Below are positions 9,631-17,326 of a stretch of 64,000 bases of DNA, piece after piece. Each line of letters opens with the position of its first letter. Position 1 is the first letter of the stretch. Where the stretch lies: positions 16,104-80,103 of the forward strand of contig UQPQ01000006.1 of assembly GCA_900542985.1 (NCBI GenBank). The letters are read 5' to 3'. The notes under the pieces were generated by a model, which was not told the origin of the DNA, did not search any database, and was given only the letters and a program-made list of their open reading frames with translations. Source of the DNA: an uncultured Bacteroides sp. (GTDB lineage Bacteria > Bacteroidota > Bacteroidia > Bacteroidales > Bacteroidaceae). The position numbers and the translations under genes were made by a program.

Positions 9631-10311
9631 TTATAGACCCGGTTTACGTGAAAGCACTTCGTCTATCATTCCGTATGCTTTCGCTTCCTCGGCAGTCATC
9701 CAGTAGTCGCGGTCAGAGTCAGCCCAAACCTTGTCGAACTCTGTATGCGAATGATCTGCAATAATGGTATAAAGTTCTTTTTTCAACTTCTGTATTTCAC
9801 GGGCAGTAATTTCGATGTCCGAAGCCTGTCCCTGTGCGCCTCCCATCGGCTGGTGAATCATCACACGAGAGTGAGTCAGCGCCGAACGCTTGCCTTCCTT
9901 ACCAGCTACCAGCAACACCGCAGCCATTGATGCAGCCATACCGGTACAGATAGTTGCCACATCACTGCTGATAAACTGCATAGTATCATAAATACCCAGT
10001 CCGGCATATACAGAACCGCCCGGAGAGTTGATATAAATAGAAATATCCTTGCCTGAATCTACAGAATCAAGATACAGCAACTGTGCCTGCAAGGTATTTG
10101 CCGTATAGTCGTCTATCTGCGTACCAAGAAAGATGATACGGTCCATCATCAGTCGGGAGAATACGTCCAGCTGTGTTACATTCAACTGGCGTTCTTCAAG
10201 AATATAGGGATTCAGATAACCAGCCTGCGACTTGATCACGTCATCAAGTACCATGCTGCTCATACCCAAATGCTTGGTCGCATACTTTCTGAAATCGTCC
10301 ATAGTTTTCAT
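9631..10311 (-). CDS. clpP: ATP-dependent Clp protease proteolytic subunit ClpP
   Basis: This 226-residue serine peptidase forms the ClpP barrel. The catalytic triad is visible: Ser in GMAASMAAVLL, His in SRVMIHQPMGG, and Asp in the C-terminal stretch DRDYWMTAEEAKAYGMIDEVL. It lies between tig and clpX, the widespread tig-clpP-clpX order that couples folding at the ribosome with quality-control proteolysis. The chosen ATG (10309-10311) gives MKTMDDFRKYATKHLG and a normal length. A terminator-like hairpin ends about 18 bp upstream of this start, which may limit read-through from tig. Confidence 0.97.
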   Translation of the reverse strand: MKTMDDFRKYATKHLGMSSMVLDDVIKSQAGYLNPYILEERQLNVTQLDVFSRLMMDRIIFLGTQIDDYTANTLQAQLLYLDSVDSGKDISIYINSPGGSVYAGLGIYDTMQFISSDVATICTGMAASMAAVLLVAGKEGKRSALTHSRVMIHQPMGGAQGQASDIEITAREIQKLKKELYTIIADHSHTEFDKVWADSDRDYWMTAEEAKAYGMIDEVLSRKPGL

Positions 10312-10329
10312 GTGTGATTAATTAAAAAA

Positions 10330-10397
10330 GACAGAGACACAAAGACGCAGAGTTCGTTTTTCTTCGAAGAATAACTCTGGGCCTCCGTGTCTCTGCG
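10330..10397 (-). terminator. Long imperfect hairpin between tig and clpP
   Basis: Arms of 25 nt (10330-10354 and 10373-10397) pair with few mismatches: the left arm contains AGAGACACAAAGACGCAGAG and the right is its approximate complement. The loop holds a perfect 12-bp palindrome, TTCTTCGAAGAA (10360-10371). On the minus strand the stem is followed by CTTTTTTAATT, so it resembles an intrinsic terminator or attenuator placed just before clpP. Confidence 0.6.
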
Positions 10398-10510
10398 TAT
10401 GTTTTGTTTTAGTTTTTAAGTTCTTGAGCTTCCAAGTATTCAAGTCTGACACTCTTACGTGTTTGCCAAATTCAATCACCTAAGAACTCAAGATACTCAT
10501 CAACCTATTC

Positions 10511-11860
10511 TTAGTCCTGGAACATTTTGTTGAATTCTTCAGCAGAAACCTCTTTACGGTTCAAAGTAACCTGAGCTTTCAAAGCCTCAGCCAGTTTTGC
10601 TTCGATAGTACGGTTTACCAAAGCTTCTACGCTTTCGCGTTTCTTCAACATTTCTTTTGCGTAGTTGTCCAGCAATTCATCAGGTACGTTGATCATACCG
10701 TACTGAGCAAACTGAGCACGAGTAGCTTCTTTTGCCATTTCGTTGATGTCAGCCTGTTCAACTTTGATTTCGTTTGCTGCAACCAATTTTTCTTTAATCA
10801 AGTGCCATGTCAGTTCTTCCAGGCTCTTTTCGTAGTGTTCTGCTACGAATTCTTCGCCTTTTTCCTTGTTGTTTTCCAACATGATACGCTTCATCAGTTC
10901 GTCAGCGAATTCCAACTTACCAACTTTGTTAGTCAAATAAGTACGAACATCGATCAGGAACTTATAGTCGCTGTCAGCTTCAAACTGTTTTGCGATAGCT
11001 TCCTTCACCTGTGCACGGAATTCTTCTTCGCTGTGAGCCTTTCCTTCGCCCAATACAGAGTCGAACAGTTCCTGGTTCAAGTCACCCGGAATCATACGAG
11101 TGATTTCTTCTACCTGGAAGCTGAAGTTACCCTTGTGGTTTTCAACGTCTTCTTTCTGAACTTTCAACAAAGAAGCCAATTCTGCTTCGTTGTTATCGAA
11201 TGCAGTAGCGGGGTTGAATACCAATACAGTGTTAGTCTTCACACCGTTGAAGATAGCCTTCTGGTCGTCGTTCTTCATGTATTTCGGCATCATCACAGCG
11301 CCTTCTACCTGTACGCCACCTTCTTTTGTGTTGCCGTTTTCATCCAATTCAGCCAACAGACCTTTCAGCATATCACCATCCTGATATTCGTCTACCTTGT
11401 CGTATTTTGCGTTACGCTGAGCGTACATCTTCACCTGCTGTTCTACCATTTCGTCAGCTACAGTGATATCAAAGTAGTCTACTGTATCGTTTGCAGAAAG
11501 TTCTACATTGAATTCAGGAGCCAATGCAATATCGAAAGAGAATTCAAAGTTTTCTTCTGTAGCAAAATCTACTGCGTTTTCTTTCGGCAGCGGAGTACCC
11601 AGCATGTTCACTTTGTTTTCACGGATGTATTCGTTTACTTTTTCCTGCATCAGTTTATCTACTTCTTCTACCAATACAGAAGTTCCGAACTGTTTTTTCA
11701 CCAAGCTCATAGGAACCATACCTTTACGGAATCCCGGCATATTTACTCTCTGACGGAGAGTTTTCAGTGCTTTTTCTACTTTTTCCTGATAATCAGCTTT
11801 TTCAATCTGAACAGTAAGTACAGCACTTACTTTGTCTACGTTTTGCAATGAAATATTCAT
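10511..11860 (-). CDS. tig: Trigger factor (ribosome-associated chaperone)
   Basis: This 449-residue chaperone docks at the ribosome exit and shields nascent chains. The N-terminal ribosome-binding domain contains PGFRKGMVPMSLVKKQFG (near residues 42-59), the characteristic signature loop. A central region corresponds to the PPIase-like domain and the C-terminal half is acidic, helical and charged, as in other trigger factors. It starts a minus-strand set with clpP and clpX. A good promoter lies upstream (11916-11947). A long antisense frame on the other strand is rejected as a composition artefact. Confidence 0.95.
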   Translation of the reverse strand: MNISLQNVDKVSAVLTVQIEKADYQEKVEKALKTLRQRVNMPGFRKGMVPMSLVKKQFGTSVLVEEVDKLMQEKVNEYIRENKVNMLGTPLPKENAVDFATEENFEFSFDIALAPEFNVELSANDTVDYFDITVADEMVEQQVKMYAQRNAKYDKVDEYQDGDMLKGLLAELDENGNTKEGGVQVEGAVMMPKYMKNDDQKAIFNGVKTNTVLVFNPATAFDNNEAELASLLKVQKEDVENHKGNFSFQVEEITRMIPGDLNQELFDSVLGEGKAHSEEEFRAQVKEAIAKQFEADSDYKFLIDVRTYLTNKVGKLEFADELMKRIMLENNKEKGEEFVAEHYEKSLEELTWHLIKEKLVAANEIKVEQADINEMAKEATRAQFAQYGMINVPDELLDNYAKEMLKKRESVEALVNRTIEAKLAEALKAQVTLNRKEVSAEEFNKMFQD

Positions 11861-11915
11861 TTCCTGACTTATTTATTTAATTATTACTATATTTCTCTCT
11901 ATAGAAACAGGCTGC

Positions 11916-11947
11916 AAAAATAATGTTTAATCTTTCAATAACCAAAA
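11916..11947 (-). promoter_or_regulatory. Bacteroides-type promoter of tig
   Basis: On the minus strand a TTTG -33 element (complement of 11944-11947) and a TATTTTTG -7 element (complement of 11916-11923) are separated by exactly 20 bp. This is the clearest full match to the Bacteroides promoter consensus in the window and would give a leader of about 50 nt for tig. Confidence 0.75.
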
Positions 11948-12365
11948 TGTCTGATTAAAAAAAACATTTATTCAAAGTTTGCCTTATCACTATCTGTTTC
12001 AAGAATTGTCATCGGAATTGTTTTTCCATTTTCTGAAGAAAGACAGCAGACTATACATCTTTTTTTCTTTGACATCTTCCCCAGAATTCATTTTTATAAG
12101 TATAAACCGATATTAAAATATCAGGCTTATGTCATACTGAAAAGATGCAGTTCCGCAATCTTTTGACTTTCATAATCGACGACGGTGTTTATGAAAACAA
12201 CGACGCTGAATACAGATACAACAACGTCGGATACAGAGCCGACGACGCCGGATAAAGAATAAAACAAATAGCGAAAGACTTTACAGCCGGCATCAAGCCC
12301 TATAAATTCAGGCATCCCAAAGGCAAATACACAATACGATATAGCCTGATATCCCCTTCTGCGAT
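11948..12365. other. Gene-free region upstream of tig containing array 2
   Basis: This AT-rich stretch of 418 bp, upstream of the tig promoter and downstream of the lptB terminator, contains the 21-bp repeat array at 12177-12260. I see no convincing gene. A 62-codon minus-strand frame (12127-12315) translates the repeat into a 7-residue periodic Val/Ser-rich peptide and is rejected. Confidence 0.7.
12177..12260 (+). repeat. Array of four degenerate 21-bp units (array 2)
   Basis: Four contiguous 21-bp units (12177-12197, 12198-12218, 12219-12239, 12240-12260) each fit CRACRACGNYGNWTA followed by an A-rich tail. The units are the same type as array 1 (1483-1566), which reads on the opposite strand; the last unit in each array contains CGACGCCGG. 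Both lie in long gene-free gaps. Function unknown. Confidence 0.75.
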
Positions 12366-12444
12366 AAAAAGAGACAAAGAGACCTGCATATTTTTATATT
12401 TGTCTATTTCATCCAAACAAACACAGGGCTCTTTATCTCTTTCT
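12366..12444 (-). terminator. Hairpin downstream of lptB
   Basis: Imperfect 21-nt arms at 12366-12386 and 12424-12444 (the left arm contains AAAGAGACAAAGAGACCTG) start 4 bp past the lptB stop. The minus strand continues TTTTTATC after the stem. The arm sequence resembles that of the tig-clpP hairpin, so the two may be one family of hairpin elements. Confidence 0.6.
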
Positions 12445-12448
12445 ACTG

Positions 12449-13252
12449 TTATTCTCTGATTTCTCTTGCTTCGAAATCTTTTCTGCGCAAGACGAAACTG
12501 TTACTCAAATACTTTTCACGCACAATCTGGTTTTCGGCAAGTTCTTCGGGGGTACCTTGGAACAGAATCTTTCCTTCGAACAGCAGATAGGCACGGTCGG
12601 TAATACTCAAGGTTTCCTGCACGTTGTGGTCGGTAATCAGAATACCGATGTTCTTATCTTTCAACTTCCAGACAATGTGCTGAATGTCTTCTACGGCAAT
12701 CGGGTCGACACCGGCAAAGGGTTCATCGAGCATGATGAACTTCGGGTCGATGGCCAGACAGCGGGCAATCTCTGTACGACGACGTTCACCTCCGGACAAC
12801 TGGTCGCCCAGGTTCTTGCGCACCTTCTGCAAGCGGAACTCGGCAATCAGACTCTCCAACTTTTCTTTCTGATACTCTTTCGAGGTATTGGTCAGTTCGA
12901 GTACAGAAGCAATATTATCCTCCACACTCATCTTACGGAACACAGACGCCTCTTGCGCCAGATAGCCGATACCACTCTGCGCACGCTTGTATACCGGATA
13001 AGATGTAATATCCAAGTCGTTGAGATAAATATGTCCCTCATTCGGCACAATCAGACCAGTGGTCATATAAAAGGAAGTAGTCTTTCCGGCACCGTTCGGT
13101 CCCAACAGCCCTACAATCTCTCCCTGTTTCACATTGATGGAAACGTGGTTTACCACCGTACGCTTACCGTACTTCTTCACCAAATTTTCTGTACGGAGCA
13201 CCATTCGTCCGTCCGAAGGAAGCTGAAATACTTCGTTTGCTTGTTCTGCCAT
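12449..13252 (-). CDS. lptB: LPS export ABC transporter ATPase LptB
   Basis: LptB is the cytoplasmic ATPase that powers lipopolysaccharide extraction by LptFG. Visible are Walker A GPNGAGKTTSF, the signature LSGGERRRTEIARCL, Walker B IMLDEPFAGVDP and the switch His in ILITDHNVQETL. GYLAQEASVFRKMSVEDNI is typical of LptB rather than other ABC ATPases. Starts at 13276 (9 bp or less after the predicted transcription start), 13252 and 13204 are all in frame; 13252 (MAEQANEVF) is preferred as it leaves a normal leader, and the ATPase domain begins at MVLRTENLVKKYG. It is divergent from mlaE-mlaF. Confidence 0.93.
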   Translation of the reverse strand: MAEQANEVFQLPSDGRMVLRTENLVKKYGKRTVVNHVSINVKQGEIVGLLGPNGAGKTTSFYMTTGLIVPNEGHIYLNDLDITSYPVYKRAQSGIGYLAQEASVFRKMSVEDNIASVLELTNTSKEYQKEKLESLIAEFRLQKVRKNLGDQLSGGERRRTEIARCLAIDPKFIMLDEPFAGVDPIAVEDIQHIVWKLKDKNIGILITDHNVQETLSITDRAYLLFEGKILFQGTPEELAENQIVREKYLSNSFVLRRKDFEAREIRE

Positions 13253-13289
13253 AAGTTTGCTTGTAGAAATAAACATTCTGTATTTACGG

Positions 13290-13297
13290 CAAAAGTA
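13290..13297 (-). promoter_or_regulatory. -7 box for lptB
   Basis: The minus strand has TACTTTTG 38 bp upstream of the preferred lptB ATG. It argues against the furthest-upstream ATG at 13276. Confidence 0.55.
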
Positions 13298-13370
13298 GTA
13301 AAAATCTTGGGTTATGTGGTCATTCGTCCGAAATTCATCCGGCCTTTTAGGATAATATTGCTAAAAAACG

Positions 13371-13378
13371 TACTTTTG
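13371..13378 (+). promoter_or_regulatory. -7 box for mlaE-mlaF
   Basis: TACTTTTG (TAnnTTTG) lies 22 bp before the mlaE ATG at 13401. With the lptB box it forms a compact divergent promoter region. Confidence 0.55.
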
Positions 13379-13400
13379 CAGTAAAATATTCTGTAACAAT

Positions 13401-14141
13401 ATGGTTAAACCAATCACTACATTAGGAAAGTATCTAATGTTAATGGGCAGAGTTTTCGCCCGCCCGGAACGGTTTCGGGTCTATTTCAAACAATATGTCA
13501 ACGAGATGGCACAGCTGGGAATCAACTCCATCGGCATTGTGTTGCTGATTTCTTTCTTTATCGGTGCCGTAATCTGTATTCAAATCAAGCTGAACATCGA
13601 GAGCCCGTGGATGCCTCGCTTCGTAGTAGGATATACTACCCGCGAAATCCTGCTGCTGGAATTTTCATCGTCTATCATGTGTTTGATTCTGGCAGGAAAA
13701 GTCGGCTCGAACATAGCTTCAGAAATAGGTACCATGCGGGTTACCCAGCAGATTGACGCACTCGACATCATGGGTATCAACTCGGCTTCGTATCTTATCC
13801 TGCCCAAGATTCTGGGTCTGATGACTATGATTCCGATACTGGTAATTTTCAGCATTTTTGCCGGAGTAATAGGAGCGTTCTGTACTGCATGGATTGCAGG
13901 GATTACGAATGCAACCGATTTGGAATTCGGTTTCCAATATAGTTTCGTGGAGTGGTATGTATGGTGCAGCTTTATCAAATCGCTGTTCTTTGCGTTTATC
14001 ATTGCCAGCGTATCGGCTTACTTCGGCTATACAGTAGAGGGAGGCTCCATTGCCGTAGGAAAGGCAAGTACAGACTCGGTGGTATCGAGCAGTGTACTGA
14101 TTTTATTTTCCGACTTAATACTTACTCAATTACTCAGTTAA
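13401..14141 (+). CDS. mlaE: MlaE-family lipid ABC transporter permease
   Basis: This 246-residue polytopic membrane protein has an MlaE/DUF140 permease fold, with about five hydrophobic segments (for example GIVLLISFFIGAVICIQIKL and PILVIFSIFAGVIGAFCTAWI). It contains the family-typical ILAGKVGSNIASEIGTMRVTQQIDAL segment. The family moves phospholipids between inner and outer membranes with an MCE-domain substrate protein. The ATPase mlaF starts 5 bp after its stop, so the two are co-transcribed. No MCE (MlaD) gene follows; a terminator and murF come next. Confidence 0.92.
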   Translation: MVKPITTLGKYLMLMGRVFARPERFRVYFKQYVNEMAQLGINSIGIVLLISFFIGAVICIQIKLNIESPWMPRFVVGYTTREILLLEFSSSIMCLILAGKVGSNIASEIGTMRVTQQIDALDIMGINSASYLILPKILGLMTMIPILVIFSIFAGVIGAFCTAWIAGITNATDLEFGFQYSFVEWYVWCSFIKSLFFAFIIASVSAYFGYTVEGGSIAVGKASTDSVVSSSVLILFSDLILTQLLS

Positions 14142-14145
14142 AAGA

Positions 14146-14940
14146 ATGATACAACTCGAATCAGTTTACAAGTCGTTCGGAGAACGTACCGTACTGAACG
14201 ACATCAATTATACTTTCGAAAACGGAAAGACCAATCTGATTATCGGACAAAGTGGTTCCGGAAAGACGGTACTGATGAAATGTATCGTGGGACTGCTTAC
14301 TCCCGAACAGGGTAAGGTGCTGTACGATGGACGTAACTTGCTCGATATGGGAAAGAAGGAAAAGAAAACATTGAGAAGGGAAATGGGAATGATTTTCCAG
14401 AGTGCCGCGTTGTTCGACTCGCTTACGGTACTGGAAAATGTGATGTTTCCGCTGGATATGTTTTCGAATGACACCTACCGCGACCGTATAAAGCGGGCAC
14501 AGTTCTGTCTGGACCGTGTCAATCTGCTGGATGCACAGAATAAATACCCTGGCGAAATCAGTGGAGGTATGCAGAAACGTGTGGCAATTGCACGTGCCAT
14601 TGTGCTGCAGCCGCAATATCTGTTCTGCGACGAGCCTAACTCCGGACTCGACCCGAAGACTTCGCTGGTTATCGACGAACTGATACATGATATCACTACA
14701 GAATATAACATGACTACGGTAATCAATACACACGACATGAACTCGGTATTGGGAATCGGCGACAGTATTTTGTATATCTATCAGGGAAAAAAAGAGTGGG
14801 AAGGCACAAAGCACGAGGTTTTCTCTGCTACAAACGAACGCCTGAACAACTTTATCTTTGCTTCGGATTTGCTGAGAAAGGTAAAAGACGAAGGAATAAA
14901 AGAAGAACAATTGGCATCGATGAGAAACGCACTTAAATAG
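14146..14940 (+). CDS. mlaF: MlaF-family lipid ABC transporter ATPase
   Basis: This 264-residue ABC ATPase partners the MlaE permease encoded 5 bp upstream. Walker A is GQSGSGKTVLMKCIVG, the signature is ISGGMQKRVAIARAI (the SGGM form common in MlaF), and Walker B is LFCDEPNSGLDP. The H-loop is INTHDMNSV. It should energise phospholipid transport across the envelope, acting on the inner-membrane cytoplasmic face. A bidirectional hairpin follows. Confidence 0.93.
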   Translation: MIQLESVYKSFGERTVLNDINYTFENGKTNLIIGQSGSGKTVLMKCIVGLLTPEQGKVLYDGRNLLDMGKKEKKTLRREMGMIFQSAALFDSLTVLENVMFPLDMFSNDTYRDRIKRAQFCLDRVNLLDAQNKYPGEISGGMQKRVAIARAIVLQPQYLFCDEPNSGLDPKTSLVIDELIHDITTEYNMTTVINTHDMNSVLGIGDSILYIYQGKKEWEGTKHEVFSATNERLNNFIFASDLLRKVKDEGIKEEQLASMRNALK

Positions 14941-14960
14941 TATAGTGCTACGACATAAAA

Positions 14961-15016
14961 AAAGGAGATACAAACTGCTGCATCGTTTCTTTGCATAAGC
15001 TGTTTGTATCTCCTTT
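14961..15016. terminator. Bidirectional terminator between mlaF and murF
   Basis: AAAGGAGATACAAAC (14961-14975) pairs exactly with GTTTGTATCTCCTTT (15002-15016) across a 26-nt loop, between the convergent mlaF and murF genes. A/T tracts on both sides suit termination in both directions. Confidence 0.85.
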
Positions 15017-15043
15017 GCTTTTTATTATCTGCCGGTTCTTCTT

Positions 15044-16330
15044 TTAAAGGTATTCCGGAAGACGGCTGAGTTTCATGCTGTTCGACCCTTTTATCAAAAT
15101 ATAATATCCTTCGGGCTTGTTCTGGCTGAATGCGGCTATCACCTCATCGACCGACGCATAACAGCAGCCTTCGTGACAGGTATTGGCAAATTCATTTCCT
15201 ACCAATATAATACGTTCTATACCGCACTGCATCAGATAGTCTGCTATTTTCTGATGCTCTTCGTGACTGCCTTCTCCCAATTCTTTCATATCGCCCAACA
15301 CAACCATCTTGTGTGGTACTTCCATACGTCGAAAATTCTCCAAAGCGGCCATCATACTGGTAGGATTGGCATTGTAAGCATCTACAATGAGTTTGTTGGC
15401 AGAGGTCTCTACCAGCTGAGAACGATTGTTCTGTGGAACATACTCTTCGATAGCCCGACATGCCGATTCAGCGTCTACTCCGAAATAGCGCCCAATGGCA
15501 ATGGCTGCCAAGGCATTGTCCAGATTATAAGTACCAATCAGATGAGTTTGTACTTCGTGTGTTTGGCCATCGGCTGTGCAACGGAAAGCAAGGAAAGGAG
15601 AGCAACCGCTTACTTCTCCACTTACATATAGCCCCGGCTCTTGTCCGTAATACACACACTGCAATCCTTCTGTCAGTTTGTTCAGGTAAGGATTTTCATG
15701 TTGCACAAAAACAGTAGCCCCACCCTTTTCACGCAGGAAATCATAGAGTTCACCTTTAGTACGTATTACCCCTTCGAAAGAGCCGAATCCTTCCAGATGA
15801 GCTTTTCCTACATTGGTAATAATTCCATAGTCAGGTTCTGCAATATGTACGAGGGTACGGATTTCTCCGGGATGATTGGCTCCCATTTCAACCACTGCAA
15901 TATCATCTTTCTCTGTCAACTGCAACAGGGTAAGAGGCACACCGATGTGATTGTTCAGATTGCCTTGTGTATAATGCACGGTAAACTTCTGCTTCAAGAC
16001 TGCAGCAATCAGTTCTTTTGTTGTAGTTTTTCCGTTAGTTCCTGTAATACCTATAATACGTGTTCCTAAACGGCGGCGATGATAGTTGGCCAACTGCTGT
16101 AAAGTATGCAGACAGTCGTCTACTAAAATAATATTCGGTTCTGTGGCATATTCAGCCTCATCTACCAAGGCATAACGGCATCCCTGACGCAACGCCTGGG
16201 CAGCAAACGCATTGCCGTTGAAGGTAGCACCTTTCAATGCTACGAATAAAGAGCCTTCGGTGCAACGGCGTGTATCGGTAGTTACTCCATTACAAGCCTG
16301 AAAGCGTGTATATAATTCAGACAGTTCCAT
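15044..16330 (-). CDS. murF: UDP-MurNAc-tripeptide--D-Ala-D-Ala ligase MurF
   Basis: MurF adds D-Ala-D-Ala to the UDP-MurNAc tripeptide, the last cytoplasmic step of the peptidoglycan precursor. From the chosen start (ATG at 16328-16330, MELSELYTRFQAC) it has 428 residues. The ATP loop is GITGTNGKTTTKEL (near residues 94-107), followed by VVEMGANHPGEI and NNRSQLVE, typical Mur ligase motifs. The frame is open 36 codons further upstream, but a TATCTTTG -7 box at 16360-16367 lies inside that extension, so the shorter start is preferred. It is divergent from folP. Confidence 0.94.
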   Translation of the reverse strand: MELSELYTRFQACNGVTTDTRRCTEGSLFVALKGATFNGNAFAAQALRQGCRYALVDEAEYATEPNIILVDDCLHTLQQLANYHRRRLGTRIIGITGTNGKTTTKELIAAVLKQKFTVHYTQGNLNNHIGVPLTLLQLTEKDDIAVVEMGANHPGEIRTLVHIAEPDYGIITNVGKAHLEGFGSFEGVIRTKGELYDFLREKGGATVFVQHENPYLNKLTEGLQCVYYGQEPGLYVSGEVSGCSPFLAFRCTADGQTHEVQTHLIGTYNLDNALAAIAIGRYFGVDAESACRAIEEYVPQNNRSQLVETSANKLIVDAYNANPTSMMAALENFRRMEVPHKMVVLGDMKELGEGSHEEHQKIADYLMQCGIERIILVGNEFANTCHEGCCYASVDEVIAAFSQNKPEGYYILIKGSNSMKLSRLPEYL

Positions 16331-16359
16331 ATCACTTTTTTTAAGCGTTATTTTCGGGA

Positions 16360-16367
16360 CAAAGATA
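16360..16367 (-). promoter_or_regulatory. -7 box for murF
   Basis: The minus strand reads TATCTTTG 29 bp upstream of the preferred murF start and decides against the longer frame. Confidence 0.6.
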
Positions 16368-16412
16368 GTTGAAAAATCGTTCGTGGAACAGTAATAAATA
16401 AATAATTGTGTG

Positions 16413-16420
16413 TACATTTG
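16413..16420 (+). promoter_or_regulatory. -7 box for folP-cdaA
   Basis: TACATTTG (TAnnTTTG) lies 26 bp before the chosen folP ATG at 16447. The earliest in-frame start at 16408 would precede this promoter and is rejected. Confidence 0.6.
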
Positions 16421-16446
16421 CATCACTGTTAATGACACATTGTAAC

Positions 16447-17310
16447 ATGAAACACCGTATTGCCCGATATATTAATGTAAACGGCAGGCTGATGGACTTA
16501 TCGTGCCCGCAAGTGATGGGAATTTTAAATGTAACTCCCGATTCATTCTATGCCGGCAGCCGGAAGCAGACCGAAGAAGAAATTGCCGCACGTGCACAGC
16601 AGATTCTTGCAGAAGGAGGCAGCATCATCGATATAGGTGCATACTCTTCGCGCCCCAATGCCGAACACATCAGTGCAGAAGAAGAAATGAAGCGGCTTCG
16701 GAACGGACTGGAGATTATCGGACGGGAGCATCCCGATGCTGTTCTGTCGGTCGACACATTCCGTGCCGATGTAGCACGCATGTGTGTAGAAGAATATGGA
16801 GTAGCCATCGTAAACGACATTGCTGCAGGAAATATGGACAGTGAAATGTTTTCTACCATTGCACGTCTGGGAGTGCCTTATATTATGATGCACATGCAGG
16901 GAACTCCCCAAAACATGCAGCAGCATCCGCATTACGAAGATGTATTGCGTGAAGTGTTGTACTATTTTTCTGAAAAGGTACAGCGTCTGCGCGATATGGG
17001 AGTGAAAGATATTATCCTCGATCCGGGATTCGGATTTGGTAAAACCATTGAGCATAATTACGAACTCTTGAACCAGATGGAAGAGTTTGCGATATTTGAG
17101 CTGCCTCTGCTTGTTGGAGTATCCCGCAAATCGATGATATATAAGCTGTTGGGCATTACTCCCGAAGAGGCACTGAACGGTACGACAGTACTGCATACCA
17201 TTGCCCTGATGAAGGGAGCCAACATATTGCGTGTACACGATGTGAAAGAAGCAGTAGAGGCAGTACGGCTTACCACTGCCATGAGAGAACAATCATCTGC
17301 AAGTTTATAA
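16447..17310 (+). CDS. folP: Dihydropteroate synthase
   Basis: DHPS condenses p-aminobenzoate with dihydropterin pyrophosphate in folate synthesis and is the sulfonamide target. From ATG 16447 (MKHRIARYINVNGRL) it has 287 residues. Family motifs: MGILNVTPDSFYAG, AVLSVDTFRADVA, IVNDIAAG, PYIMMHMQGTPQNMQ, DPGFGFGKTIEHN and GVSRKSMI, which together complete the pterin and phosphate sites of the TIM barrel. An ATG at 16432 is also in frame. The cdaA gene follows after 16 bp, so they are co-transcribed. Confidence 0.95.
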   Translation: MKHRIARYINVNGRLMDLSCPQVMGILNVTPDSFYAGSRKQTEEEIAARAQQILAEGGSIIDIGAYSSRPNAEHISAEEEMKRLRNGLEIIGREHPDAVLSVDTFRADVARMCVEEYGVAIVNDIAAGNMDSEMFSTIARLGVPYIMMHMQGTPQNMQQHPHYEDVLREVLYYFSEKVQRLRDMGVKDIILDPGFGFGKTIEHNYELLNQMEEFAIFELPLLVGVSRKSMIYKLLGITPEEALNGTTVLHTIALMKGANILRVHDVKEAVEAVRLTTAMREQSSASL

Positions 17311-17326
17311 AAACACGATTCATCTT

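Noticed and set aside
10802..11851. 349-codon plus-strand frame
   Set aside because: It lies wholly antisense to tig, is rich in Phe, His and Tyr, and mirrors the codon use of the chaperone gene.
12127..12315. Small minus-strand gene (62 codons)
   Set aside because: Same artefact: the repeat's 21-bp period gives a periodic Val/Ser-rich peptide with no start signals.
16408..16446. Upstream start for folP
   Set aside because: The TACATTTG -7 box at 16413-16420 lies within this segment, so it would not be in the message.
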